Positions 18,205 through 26,768 of a DNA stretch of 42,353 bases are shown piece after piece. Position 1 is the stretch's first letter; each line of letters starts with the position of its first letter. A program made the position numbers and the translations under genes. Origin of the DNA: Nitrospira sp. SB0662_bin_26 (GTDB lineage Bacteria; Nitrospirota; Nitrospiria; Nitrospirales; UBA8639); NCBI GenBank assembly GCA_009840285.1, contig VXOF01000090.1:1-42353 (forward strand). Direction: 5' to 3'. The notes beneath the pieces are model-generated. The model worked only from the letters and a program-made list of their open reading frames with translations. It searched no databases and was not told the DNA's origin.

Positions 18205-18399
18205 ATGATTTGTATTAAAGCAGAAATCCCTCAAGAGGTATGTGATATTGATGATGAGTTAAAAGCAATTTATCACGGTCAGGAGACAGTCTGTATCTGG
18301 GTATTTAGGACTCGAGAAGATAGAAATCGATTTATGGACGAAACTATTGGAATGTTAAAGGATGAGAGAGAAAAGTATTTTGAATCTTTTTACAGCTGA
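18205..18399 (+). CDS. AT-rich 64-residue hypothetical protein behind guaA
   Basis: An ATG at 18205 lies 2 bp after the guaA stop, with GGGAGT (formed by the guaA tail) as Shine-Dalgarno. The 64-residue product begins MICIKAEIPQEVC and is acidic and helix-prone, ending EKYFESFYS. No domain is recognisable, and there is no signal or membrane segment. By my count the coding sequence is about 34% GC, far below the GC-rich genes on both sides. It uses A/T-ending codons such as TTA, ATT and AGA that its neighbours avoid. This suggests recent acquisition, while the position gives it guaA-coupled translation. It could be a small accessory or toxin/antitoxin-type protein, but nothing supports a specific role. 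Confidence 0.65.
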   Translation: MICIKAEIPQEVCDIDDELKAIYHGQETVCIWVFRTREDRNRFMDETIGMLKDEREKYFESFYS

Positions 18400-18446
18400 A
18401 TGAAGCAAGCTCCGGGCTTGCCCCGGGCCAGAGACCTTAGAAATCC

Positions 18447-19388
18447 ATGATGGTTCGATTGCAAAAAGTCATTGCCGCCAGCGGAGTGGCGTCCCGCCGC
18501 GCGGCTGAAACCATGATTCGGGACGGTCACGTCACGGTGAACGGCAAGGTCGTGCGTGTGCTCGGCACGTGCATCGATCCGTCGAAAGATCACGTGAAGA
18601 TCGATGGCCGTCACGTGCAACCGTCCGAACCTGAAGTGTTTGTTCTCTTGCATAAGCCGTCCGGGTACGTCACCACGATGAACGATCCGCAAGGCCGGCC
18701 CACGATCGGGGATCTGGTGCCGAAGGTGAAAGTGCGCGTGTTTCCGGTCGGCCGTCTGGACTACGACACCGAAGGGTTGTTGCTGTTGACGAATAACGGA
18801 AAGGTGGCGCAGGCCTGCGTCCATCCCCGGTACCACGTGCCGAAGACGTATCTGGTCAAAGTGTCGGGCGTGTGTACGGACGAGGAAATCCGAAACCTCG
18901 AGGCCGGGGTGGATTTGGATGACGGGGTGACCGCACCGGCCACCGTCAGAAAATCCGGCAAAGCCAAGGTCAATTCGTGGCTGGAACTCACGATTCACGA
19001 AGGCAGAAAACATCAGATCAAGCGCATGCTCGAAGCCTTGGGCCATCGCGTTGTGCGTATCAAGCGTATTCGTTTCGGCCCGATCGAGTTGGGAGATCTG
19101 CCCGTGGGTGCTTCCCGGTTTGCCACCGATGCCGAAGCCAATGCCCTGCGGGCAGTCGTGTATCGAACGGCCGAGAGGCGTATCGTTCGTGGACCGGTCA
19201 AGTCGTCGGACTTGCAAAGTTCGAGACCGGCTGGAGATACTGTGCCGCCGCGCGTGCGTCAAACAAAGGTTCCGGCAAAAAGAAATTCGCGCGGTCCTGG
19301 CCCCAAGGCCCGTCCTGCTCCGAGCAGCGCCCGGCCACCGGGACGAGTGGTAAAAAGCAAGGGTCGCCCACAGACTCGAAAAGGATAA
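18447..19388 (+). CDS. rluB: 23S rRNA pseudouridine synthase, RluB/RsuA family
   Basis: The protein starts with an S4 RNA-binding domain (about residues 3-50) and continues into the RsuA-type pseudouridine synthase domain with catalytic Asp105 in GRLDYDTEGLLLLTNNG and KTYLVKV and RKHQIKRML motifs downstream. RluB forms pseudouridine at 23S rRNA position 2605; distinction from RluE/RluF/RsuA is by overall likeness and is less sure. Residues after about 240 form a basic, low-complexity tail rich in Arg, Pro and Ser, which can be RNA-binding or disordered. It ends 8 bp before the aspS start. The 47-bp gap before it carries a small GC-rich inverted repeat. Confidence 0.88.
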   Translation: MMVRLQKVIAASGVASRRAAETMIRDGHVTVNGKVVRVLGTCIDPSKDHVKIDGRHVQPSEPEVFVLLHKPSGYVTTMNDPQGRPTIGDLVPKVKVRVFPVGRLDYDTEGLLLLTNNGKVAQACVHPRYHVPKTYLVKVSGVCTDEEIRNLEAGVDLDDGVTAPATVRKSGKAKVNSWLELTIHEGRKHQIKRMLEALGHRVVRIKRIRFGPIELGDLPVGASRFATDAEANALRAVVYRTAERRIVRGPVKSSDLQSSRPAGDTVPPRVRQTKVPAKRNSRGPGPKARPAPSSARPPGRVVKSKGRPQTRKG

Positions 19389-19396
19389 GCGACAGA

Positions 19397-21157
19397 GTGA
19401 AGCGGACACACCATTGTGGAGAACTGACGCGTGATCAGGATGGCCAAACCGTCACGTTGATGGGCTGGGTGCACGGCCGGCGTGATCACGGGGGCGTGTT
19501 GTTCATCGACGTGCGAGACCGGTTCGGCGTGACGCAGCTCGTGTTTGACGTGGAGGCTGATCAGGCCATTCATGCGCAAGCCAATGAACTCCGCAACGAG
19601 TTTGTGATTGCCGCCACGGGACTGGTGCGGCTGAGACCCGAGGAGTCGGTGAACCCGCAGATCACGACCGGGGAAATCGAAATCCGCGTTGACGCATTGG
19701 ACGTGTTGAATCGCGCCAATACCCCGCCCTTTTTAATCGAAGATGACAGCCAGGCCACGGAAGCCCTGCGGTTGAAACATCGCTATTTGGATCTGCGCCG
19801 GCCACCCATGCAGCGCTTGCTCGCGTTGCGTCATGACGTGACCTACCGCACCAGGCAGTTTCTTCATGAACGCCGGTTTCTGGAAATCGAAACCCCGATC
19901 CTCACCAAGAGTACACCCGAAGGGGCCAGGGACTACCTGGTGCCGAGCCGCGTCAATCAGGGGTCCTTTTTTGCCTTGCCGCAATCGCCGCAATTGTTCA
20001 AGCAGATCCTGATGGTCGGCGGAGCCGACCGGTACTTTCAGATCGCCCGCTGTTTCCGCGACGAAGATCTGCGGCTTGACCGGCAACCCGAATTCACGCA
20101 GATCGACCTTGAGATGTCGTTCGTGGAACGCGACGACGTCATGAACCTGACGGAAGAGTTGCTGAGACTCGTGTGCAAGGAAGCCGCGGGTGTTTCGTTG
20201 CCGTCTCCCTTCCCGCGTTTGACGTATCAGGAAGCCCTGTCGCGGTACGGGACCGACAAACCCGATCGTCGGTTCGGGTTGGAGCTGTGTGACTTGAACG
20301 AAGTCGCTAAACAGGTCGAGTTCAAGGTGTTCAGAGAGACGGTGGAAAAAGGCGGCCAGGTTTCCGGGCTCGTTGTCAAAGGTGGTGCGGACATCGCGCG
20401 CAACCAGATCGACCGGCTCATTGACGTTGCCAAAGAGTTCGGGGCCAAGGGCTTGGCCTGGGTCAAGATCACCGAAGGGTGGCAGTTTGAGTCGGTCATT
20501 GCCAAATTCCTCGATGCCGGACTGTTTCAGTCTGCGCTGCCGGATGCAGGTCCTGGTGACCTTCTGCTTTTTATCGCAGACAAACCCGCCGTCACATATG
20601 ATGTGTTGGGCCGGCTTCGCTTATACCTCGGCGTTGAACTGGAGTTGATCGACCACGACAAATGGGAGCCGGTCTGGGTCACGGATTTTCCCATGTTCGA
20701 ATACGATGCAGCGGAAAAACGGTATGTAGCGCTCCATCATCCCTTCACGTCGCCTCGTGTGGACGATCTGTCAGGCCTGGATTCCGACCCGTTGCACGTG
20801 CACGCGCAAGCCTATGACGTGGTTCTCAACGGATTTGAGATCGGTGGGGGCAGCATTCGTATCCACCGGAGCGAGTTGCAGCAAAACGTGTTCAACCTGT
20901 TGGGGATTTCCAAGAAAGCCGCTCAGGAAAAGTTCGGGTTTTTGCTGGACGCGCTGGAGTATGGCGCGCCGCCCCACGGTGGAATTGCCCTGGGCCTGGA
21001 CCGACTGGTCATGCTGCTTGGAAAAGCCGAGTCCATTCGAGAAGTCATTCCCTTCCCCAAGACGCAAAAAGTGCAATGTCTGATGACTGAAGCACCCGCA
21101 GACGTTGGACAGACGCAACTCAAAGAACTGGGCATCAAACTCGACCTTGACATCTAG
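19397..21157 (+). CDS. aspS: aspartyl-tRNA synthetase, bacterial type
   Basis: The gene opens at GTG 19397 (product MKRTHHCGEL), giving 586 residues, the usual size of bacterial AspRS. An open frame continues upstream into rluB but has no homology. Domains are the N-terminal OB-fold for the anticodon, the class II catalytic core, and the inserted GAD domain. Visible motifs include HRYLDLRRP, TPEGARDYLVPSR, FRDEDLRLDRQPEFTQIDLE (motif 2) and GLDRLVMLL (motif 3). Residue 31 is His in GRRDHGG, a feature reported for non-discriminating AspRS that also charges tRNA(Asn). The second residue linked to that behaviour appears to be Glu instead of Gly, so specificity is open. Confidence 0.97.
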   Translation: MKRTHHCGELTRDQDGQTVTLMGWVHGRRDHGGVLFIDVRDRFGVTQLVFDVEADQAIHAQANELRNEFVIAATGLVRLRPEESVNPQITTGEIEIRVDALDVLNRANTPPFLIEDDSQATEALRLKHRYLDLRRPPMQRLLALRHDVTYRTRQFLHERRFLEIETPILTKSTPEGARDYLVPSRVNQGSFFALPQSPQLFKQILMVGGADRYFQIARCFRDEDLRLDRQPEFTQIDLEMSFVERDDVMNLTEELLRLVCKEAAGVSLPSPFPRLTYQEALSRYGTDKPDRRFGLELCDLNEVAKQVEFKVFRETVEKGGQVSGLVVKGGADIARNQIDRLIDVAKEFGAKGLAWVKITEGWQFESVIAKFLDAGLFQSALPDAGPGDLLLFIADKPAVTYDVLGRLRLYLGVELELIDHDKWEPVWVTDFPMFEYDAAEKRYVALHHPFTSPRVDDLSGLDSDPLHVHAQAYDVVLNGFEIGGGSIRIHRSELQQNVFNLLGISKKAAQEKFGFLLDALEYGAPPHGGIALGLDRLVMLLGKAESIREVIPFPKTQKVQCLMTEAPADVGQTQLKELGIKLDLDI

Positions 21158-21165
21158 AGCCGTAC

Positions 21166-21199
21166 TACAGAACTGTGCCGGTTGTTCAGGCGTTCTGTA
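21166..21199. terminator. inverted repeat between convergent aspS and molybdoenzyme genes
   Basis: Arms TACAGAAC (21166-21173) and GTTCTGTA (21192-21199) flank an 18-base loop that includes the stop codon of the minus-strand gene. No strong T-run follows on either side. It may be a weak bidirectional terminator. Confidence 0.3.
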
Positions 21200-22196
21200 C
21201 GTTGACCACGATGCTGTGCAAGCCCGTGGCCCCGTTGGGTTGGGGGCGTGTGATGGTTGAAGTTTGCACGGTGCCGGTGGTGTCGACGGCGCGCACGGAG
21301 ACCATGCTTTTGCCGTCCGGCATGTCGGGTCGCTGATAGTTCCAGACCACCCAGGACCATGGTGATTGGGGCGGTTCGATGGTGGCATCGAACCACGTTT
21401 TCTCCTGGTCGAAACTCAATTGTACCTGCGCAATGGAGTTGGGTCCGCCGAAGGCAATGCCGCGAAACTGCACGTTGGGCCCGCGGATATCCTGGTAATG
21501 TCCCGGACTGTCGATGCGGGAAAAAATATGGATCGTGCCCTCGTCGGTCCACCCTTTGCGCTGCCAGTAGCCCTGATAGTCCCCGTTGTACACCTCAATT
21601 TCCGTGATCCACTTGACGTTCTTGATCCCGTATAACCCGGGAACGATCAAGCGGACAGGAAAGCCATGGGCCTTCGGCAGCTTTTCCCCGTTCATGAGAT
21701 AGGCCAACATCACTTCATCGTGCATGGCCCGTTCAAAGGGAATGCTGTCATGATAGGCGTCGGCTCCCCGAAAAATGACGTCTCGCGCGGTCTCGGCGTC
21801 GGCTCCGGCTTCAATCAGCAACTCTTTCAAGGAAATTCCCCGCCAGATGGCATTGCCGAGACTCGTTCCCCCGGGCAGGGTATCGATGCACATGAGGGTG
21901 GACACCTGGTCGAACGGTCTGCGATTCAGGAGGTCTCGCCACTTGAGCACCATGGGGTTGGCGACTGCGCCCTTGACCACCATTTGCCATTGCTCCTGGT
22001 CAAGGTCGCGCGAGAGGTTGTACGGAGAGTCCATGTAATTGACAGTATAAAATTTTTCATTGGGCGTGAAATATCGTGTTTCACGGGGAGGCACGGCAAA
22101 CATGCTGCCGATGTCGCACCCGGTGGTCAGACTGCCAAGGCCAACCATGGTGCCCAAGCTGCCAAGCTGAAATAATTTTCGACGCGTAATGTCCAT
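21186..22196 (-). CDS. exported sulfite-oxidase-fold molybdopterin oxidoreductase
   Basis: The 336-residue protein starts with a twin-arginine-like signal (TRRKLFQLG) followed by a lipobox-like LTTGC, so it is probably Tat-exported and possibly lipid-anchored at Cys27. The molybdopterin domain has the expected Mo-ligating cysteine, Cys103 in STLMCIDTLPGG, then NAIWRGISLKELL and the LPKAHGFPVRLIVPG and NVKWITEIEV segments. The C-terminal dimerisation-like domain (about 230-330) includes W-F-D-A-T and S-W-V-V-W. The family includes sulfite dehydrogenases (SorA) and methionine-sulfoxide reductase-like enzymes; which substrate applies here cannot be told. No cytochrome partner gene is adjacent. 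A promoter-like pair lies just upstream. Confidence 0.88.
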   Translation of the reverse strand: MDITRRKLFQLGSLGTMVGLGSLTTGCDIGSMFAVPPRETRYFTPNEKFYTVNYMDSPYNLSRDLDQEQWQMVVKGAVANPMVLKWRDLLNRRPFDQVSTLMCIDTLPGGTSLGNAIWRGISLKELLIEAGADAETARDVIFRGADAYHDSIPFERAMHDEVMLAYLMNGEKLPKAHGFPVRLIVPGLYGIKNVKWITEIEVYNGDYQGYWQRKGWTDEGTIHIFSRIDSPGHYQDIRGPNVQFRGIAFGGPNSIAQVQLSFDQEKTWFDATIEPPQSPWSWVVWNYQRPDMPDGKSMVSVRAVDTTGTVQTSTITRPQPNGATGLHSIVVNVQNA

Positions 22197-22242
22197 GGGC
22201 GAGAAGGGAGATGTTTTCGAGGATTGTTATCTCTTTGCAATT

Positions 22243-22271
22243 ACTATAGTACAGTGTCTGACCCTCTGCAA
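22243..22271 (-). promoter_or_regulatory. promoter for the exported molybdoenzyme, overlapping an inverted repeat
   Basis: On the minus strand TTGCAG (22266-22271) and TATAGT (22243-22248) are 17 bp apart, with a predicted start near 22236 and a 40-base leader. The -35 box lies inside an inverted repeat with 7-bp arms ACCCTCT/AGAGGGT (22261-22267 and 22273-22279), which could be a repressor or activator site. Confidence 0.55.
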
Positions 22272-22332
22272 GAGAGGGTGCTACAAGGTGAGGATTCCCG
22301 CTCAGGCTCAGGAGTCGAATTCATGCACGTTG

Positions 22333-23358
22333 TCAGGTATTCCGGGGTGCGAGGGTCAACGGCACAGGCTCCCACAACCGGCCCCCGTTGTTCGTCCGGA
22401 AGAGTCCGGCGCGATTGGTGCCGACGTACAAGGTTGCAGGATCCGTCGGACTGACGACCAAAGCACGAATGTTGAGATTGGTCAGGCCTTCATTGATCGC
22501 GTCCCAGGTTTGGCCGCCGTCCCGGCTTACATGGACTCCGGCTCGACTGGCCACGTACACCACGCCCGGGGTTATCGGGTCGAGAATGAGGTCGCTGAAA
22601 AATTGGTCGGGCAGGCCTTCACCGATCCGTTGCCAGGACTCTCCGTCGTTGGTGGTTTTATAGAGTCCCTTCAACGTAGCCGTGTATACGATGTGGGGTG
22701 CATGGGGGTCGATCTTGATTTTGACTACGCTGAGGGCGCGTGACGCTTTCAAGACCTCGGGTGGCACCAGGCCGTTGTTGACTTTTATCCAGTTCTTGGC
22801 CCCGTCGAAGGATCGATAGACGCCCCCGCTGGTGCCGGCATACAGGGTTTGCGGCTGGTTGGGGTCCACGTCGATGGTGACGACCATGAGGACTTCGATC
22901 ATGCCGTCCATGCGTTTGGCCCAGGTTCCCCCGGCGTTTTCCGTTTCAAAGACGCCCATCGACGTGGCCGCAAAAATATGTTGGCTCGATCCCGGAACGA
23001 ATTTGAGTTCGTGCACGACCGAAGTAATGGTCACCCCTTCCAGGCCCTTGCGTTGCGAAATCCATTGGTGGCCGCCGTTAAAGCTCTTGAAGACCGCATC
23101 GCCTTTGGTGCCGGCGTACACGTTGGCCGGGAGCAAGGGGTCGACGGCCAGCGAAATTACACGCGAATGGGTCATGCCTTTTGAAACATTGGTCCAGGTC
23201 TTGCCTGAATCGCGGGTCTTGAAGATGTAATCGTTTGTGGCGATATAGAGTAGGTCGGGTTTGGTCGGGTGCAGGGCGATCTCGACCACCGGTTCACCGC
23301 TTCCGCTGCAAGCTGGAAGGATCAAACACAAGACGAGAAGTGAGAGGAGACGTATCAA
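22333..23358 (-). CDS. lipoprotein with seven BNR-type propeller repeats
   Basis: A short signal peptide ends in LILPACSG with lipobox Cys17, predicting a lipoprotein. The remaining 320 residues consist of seven BNR-like units, each with a pattern of the kind G-V-F/Y-x-T/S-x-D/N-G-G-x-T-W, for example YIFKTRDSGKTWTNV, GLYKTTNDGESWQRI and GVHVSRDGGQTWDAI. Seven units fit a single seven-bladed propeller of the sortilin/YCF48 sort. No sialidase or glycosidase catalytic residues are evident, so binding or scaffolding is more likely than catalysis. It lies 49 bp after the outer-membrane protein gene on the same strand. Confidence 0.88.
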   Translation of the reverse strand: MIRLLSLLVLCLILPACSGSGEPVVEIALHPTKPDLLYIATNDYIFKTRDSGKTWTNVSKGMTHSRVISLAVDPLLPANVYAGTKGDAVFKSFNGGHQWISQRKGLEGVTITSVVHELKFVPGSSQHIFAATSMGVFETENAGGTWAKRMDGMIEVLMVVTIDVDPNQPQTLYAGTSGGVYRSFDGAKNWIKVNNGLVPPEVLKASRALSVVKIKIDPHAPHIVYTATLKGLYKTTNDGESWQRIGEGLPDQFFSDLILDPITPGVVYVASRAGVHVSRDGGQTWDAINEGLTNLNIRALVVSPTDPATLYVGTNRAGLFRTNNGGRLWEPVPLTLAPRNT

Positions 23359-23407
23359 CGTGTATTCACGTTATGCAGGAGAGCCTCTCGAACGCAGTGT
23401 AGAGGCC

Positions 23408-24343
23408 TTACATATTAAAGTAATACTTGAGGTTCAATGAAATGCCAAAGAAGCTCAGATTCTTGGCTTGAATGGCATACCGAATGGGCAAATCACCCCC
23501 GGGAGTCCCGGGTGGCCCTACCGTGGAAGCATGGCCCCTCAATGGCTTCCATGCATTGTCGCCGTCCTTGAAATTGTTAAAGGTATCGCCGTAGCGGAAT
23601 TTCAATCCGACGGAAAACCGTTCACTCCAAGCGTAATCCAGACCCGCGATCCACTGATACCCGAACAACGTGTCGGACAGCGTTTCGTCGGCTAACGAGG
23701 CCAGTCCTGCCGCATGACGATTGCGTCCCAATGCCTGGAGCGTATCGCTATTGTTTGTTCGGATGGATGTTCCCGAATAGTCCATTTGCACGTGCATCAC
23801 CCCTAACCCAACTCCCACGTAAGGAGTGAGATTGGCAGATAGCATGTCATGAAAGTCATAGTAGACGTTGGCGAAGAAATTATCGGCTCGGAAGTCACTG
23901 ATCTTTTCACTTCGTTCGACAAACTCCGCCTGTTTCGGATCGCCGGGAACGTTGAGCGCTGAACGTTCACCGCTTTGCGCACGACGAAAATACTCGGCTT
24001 CAAGACGAAAGTCGTGGAAGGCATAGCCGAGGTTCACCCCGGCCAGCAAGCCCGTGCCAAGATCAAATTTGGTCGCCCGTTTAGGCAGGGCCCTGGGTGA
24101 GCATTGCTCCAATGGCAGCGGAACCGTGGTGCCGTCGTTCAACGTGTCCGCTCCCAACCATTGATCGCAGTTTGTCCCAATGCCGTTATTCGTGCGCGTG
24201 GACTCGAGATCGTTCGGGACGGAGACGCCTATGTCCGCGCCGAAGTAGAAACCGCTGCGCTGTGAAGCTCCCGCATCCGTGAGCGGGAGCAGGACAGTCA
24301 TCATGAGAATCGTTGCAATCGGACGCTTGGCCAGTTTACTCAT
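23408..24343 (-). CDS. outer-membrane beta-barrel protein
   Basis: I start at ATG 24343 (MSKLAKRP) since this gives a clean signal peptide, cleaved after DAGA. An in-frame GTG at 24406 overlapping the M48 stop would prepend 21 residues and is less likely. The 311-residue product has amphipathic strands with alternating aromatic residues (GFYFGADIGV, LGYAFHDFRLEAEYFRR, ANVYYDFHD, LTPYVGVGLGVMHVQ, SVGLKFRYGD, ISLNLKYYFNM). An aromatic-rich end is typical of barrels recognised by BamA. A loop contains two Cys (around the GTNCDQW and LEQCSPR segments) that could form a disulfide. It resembles OmpA-like/Msp4-type porin-like barrels of about 8-10 strands. Function unknown. Confidence 0.82.
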   Translation of the reverse strand: MSKLAKRPIATILMMTVLLPLTDAGASQRSGFYFGADIGVSVPNDLESTRTNNGIGTNCDQWLGADTLNDGTTVPLPLEQCSPRALPKRATKFDLGTGLLAGVNLGYAFHDFRLEAEYFRRAQSGERSALNVPGDPKQAEFVERSEKISDFRADNFFANVYYDFHDMLSANLTPYVGVGLGVMHVQMDYSGTSIRTNNSDTLQALGRNRHAAGLASLADETLSDTLFGYQWIAGLDYAWSERFSVGLKFRYGDTFNNFKDGDNAWKPLRGHASTVGPPGTPGGDLPIRYAIQAKNLSFFGISLNLKYYFNM

Positions 24344-24402
24344 CGAGAATCTTTCGTGCCGCATTTCCATGCCGTATTTAATCAAGCTAGACCGGAACGA
24401 CT

Positions 24403-25242
24403 TCACTCGATGGAGGGAAGGGTAGAGGCTGGGGCTTTTTCGGCGCGTTCATAACGGGTCATGGCCTCGGGCATCCATTTCTGAAGGTTTTCAATGCGTG
24501 TCTCGTGAGCAGGGTGGGTTGAAAGAAATTCCGGCGGAGAACTTTTTGACGATTCGGCCATGCGTTTCCATAAAAGTACGGCTTCTCTCGGATCATAGCC
24601 GGCATCGGCAGCCAGGAGTAATCCAATGTAGTCTGCTTCCGATTCGTGATCTCGACTGAAGGGCAGTAGGACGCCGATCCCCAACGCCTGCATGGCCAGT
24701 GTTTGAGTGAGCGGCTTCATGTTAAAAGCCGCTCCGGCGATTCGCATGCCCAGATCGGCTGCCGTATGCTGGCTGACTCGTTCGGCGCCGTGCCGGGCCA
24801 AGGCGTGAACGACTTCATGCCCCATGATCGCCGCCAATCCGTTTTCATCTTTTGCCTCAGGGAAAATGCCCGTGTAGAAGGCGATTTTGCCGCCCGGCAG
24901 GGCCCAGGCATTTTTGGTCCCGTCAGCCTTGATGACCGTAACTTCCCATTGAAACGACTCAGCCCGTTTGGCGTATTTTGATTGTTTGGCCGCGGCAATA
25001 ATCCGTTCAGCGACACGTTGCACGGGTTCGACTTCAGCCTGGTTCTTGGAGATGACGACCTTTGGATCATTAAGAGCTTGAGCGTAGGCCCGGTTGCCCA
25101 TCTGAACTTCCTGGCTTTCCGGGATCAGCAGAAACTGCGACCGGTTTGTGTACGGGTTCGTCGTACACCCTGTAACGCTAAGGAGGACAAGAAGCAGAGT
25201 CAGCGCTGGGACCACGCATTTCATGATCTTTCGGAAGGACAT
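24403..25242 (-). CDS. M48-family zinc metalloprotease lipoprotein
   Basis: With the ATG at 25242 the product starts MSFRKIMKCVV and has a lipobox SVTGC at Cys26, giving a 279-residue lipoprotein. A longer frame to 25338 adds a low-complexity N-terminus and is less likely. The zinc site is GHEVVHALARHG (HExxH) with a third ligand in ESEADYIG, and the IPESQEVQMG segment typical of periplasmic M48 proteases is present. Relatives such as LoiP/YcaL and BepA degrade misassembled outer-membrane proteins. The position between an M16 pair and an outer-membrane barrel fits that role, which is inference. Confidence 0.92.
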   Translation of the reverse strand: MSFRKIMKCVVPALTLLLVLLSVTGCTTNPYTNRSQFLLIPESQEVQMGNRAYAQALNDPKVVISKNQAEVEPVQRVAERIIAAAKQSKYAKRAESFQWEVTVIKADGTKNAWALPGGKIAFYTGIFPEAKDENGLAAIMGHEVVHALARHGAERVSQHTAADLGMRIAGAAFNMKPLTQTLAMQALGIGVLLPFSRDHESEADYIGLLLAADAGYDPREAVLLWKRMAESSKSSPPEFLSTHPAHETRIENLQKWMPEAMTRYERAEKAPASTLPSIE

Positions 25243-25294
25243 CAGAGTCTCTATGTCTGATCGTAATTTTTCTCCGTGAAAATTTCGATTATTA

Positions 25295-26767
25295 TTACGA
25301 TTCGGGGATGGAAATGTCGAGTTCTTCGACGGTTTCATATCGCGCCAAGGCCGGTGCCGTTTCCTTTCGCGGGCCTATGATCAGGATGACAAACTGGTCC
25401 GGTTTGATGTGCCTGCGGGCTGCTTTCTGCACTTGAGGCAGGGTCGTTTCTTCGATGCCGGTTCTGAACCGGCTCAGCCAATCGGCAGGATACCCGAAAT
25501 ATTCATAGGTAAGAAATTTTCCGAGGAGTTTTCCGGGAGAATCGACCGAAAAAACAAAAGAATTCAGGAGACTGGTCTTGGCCTTGTGCACTTCCTCTTC
25601 AGTCGGAGGTTCCGTCTCCATGATCTTATGGGCTTCCGCCAATAACGCGTCGATGCCCGCTTGAGTGGTTTCCGTCTTGGTGGACATTGAAAAACTGGCG
25701 GTAGCCGGATAGTCCCATCCGAACCCGATTCCGCCATCCACGTCATAGGCCAACCCTTTTTGTGAACGAACATTGGAAAAGAGCCGGGCCCCGAAAGACC
25801 CGGAGACGATTTGGTTGATAATGACCACCGGATGGTAGTCCGGGTGTTTTCGCGTGAGGCCCAAGTGTCCGATGATGATCTTGGCTTGGGTCATATCGTC
25901 TTTCTCAACGTAATAGACCCTTCTCGTGGTGGAGGTCTGGTACGGGACAACCGGATCGTCGAAGGATTTTCCCTGCGGCCAGCTTTCGAATGTGCGTTTG
26001 ACCAGGTCCAGGGCCTTCTCCGTTTGGAAATCGCCGACCAGGCCCAGGATGATGCGATTCGGGACAACATATGTGGCATGCCAATCGACGAGATCCTGTC
26101 GGGAAATATTGTTGACGGTGGCATAAGTTTCGACCCGGGCATAGGGTGAATCGTTGCCGTATATCAACTTTGCAAATTCCCGGGACAGGATGCCACCCGG
26201 ATTGTCGTTTTGCCTGGCGATTCCGGCCATGATCTTCCTTTTAGCGAGGGCCAGTTTTTCCTGATCGAAGCGCGGGTTTTGCAGGACGTCGCCGAAGACC
26301 GCAAAGATCTCGGCAAAGTCTTCGATCAAACACGTCATCGAGGCCGAGCCTGCGGTGACGCCGATACCGGTTTCAATCGACGCGGCTTTGCGTTCCAGGT
26401 AGTCGTCGAGGTCGTCGCCGGTCCACGTCGTCGTGCCTCCGCTTCGCATGACGGTTCCCGTGAGCGCGGCCAAGCCGACCTTGTCGGCCGGTTCCAGGCG
26501 AGAGCCGGTCCGGATGCGTGCCGAAACCTGGACAATCGGGAGTTCGTGATCCTCCAGGAGAAACACCACCATGCCGTTGTCCAGGACGACTCGGGTTGGT
26601 TGGGGAATATGCAGATCCGGCAGCGGGGGGTACGTCAGTTGCTCAACCGTGTCCACCTGGCCGATTGCCTGGGGGGCCAACAAAAGAGCGCCTGCAGCGC
26701 ATATGATGAAGCATCGCAGAACACGTCGCGGGGTTTGCCGGAGGTATCGGAACGCGGCTTCTTTCAC
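25295..26767 (-). CDS. M16-family peptidase-like protein without zinc motif
   Basis: I choose the GTG at 26767, one base after the upstream stop; it gives a signal peptide ending APQAIGQ and a 490-residue protein. An open frame extends to 26836 within the neighbour and is unlikely. It has the two M16 halves: the first in which GLAALTGTVMRSGG (98-111) replaces the zinc-binding HxxEH, and a second containing the conserved R/S-Q-K-G-L-A-Y segment. It should be the non-catalytic subunit of a two-protein M16 protease, like the Sph2681/Sph2682 or mitochondrial processing peptidase arrangements. Partner of the gene at 26769-28322. Confidence 0.9.
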   Translation of the reverse strand: MKEAAFRYLRQTPRRVLRCFIICAAGALLLAPQAIGQVDTVEQLTYPPLPDLHIPQPTRVVLDNGMVVFLLEDHELPIVQVSARIRTGSRLEPADKVGLAALTGTVMRSGGTTTWTGDDLDDYLERKAASIETGIGVTAGSASMTCLIEDFAEIFAVFGDVLQNPRFDQEKLALAKRKIMAGIARQNDNPGGILSREFAKLIYGNDSPYARVETYATVNNISRQDLVDWHATYVVPNRIILGLVGDFQTEKALDLVKRTFESWPQGKSFDDPVVPYQTSTTRRVYYVEKDDMTQAKIIIGHLGLTRKHPDYHPVVIINQIVSGSFGARLFSNVRSQKGLAYDVDGGIGFGWDYPATASFSMSTKTETTQAGIDALLAEAHKIMETEPPTEEEVHKAKTSLLNSFVFSVDSPGKLLGKFLTYEYFGYPADWLSRFRTGIEETTLPQVQKAARRHIKPDQFVILIIGPRKETAPALARYETVEELDISIPES

Positions 26768-26768
26768 G

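Noticed and set aside
18411-18428. Small GC-rich inverted repeat before rluB as a terminator
   Set aside because: Arms are only about 5 bp and no T-run follows; probably a short palindromic remnant.
18977-19396. 140-codon upstream extension of the aspS frame
   Set aside because: It overlaps rluB in another frame, has no AspRS likeness, and the GTG at 19397 gives the family's normal N-terminus.
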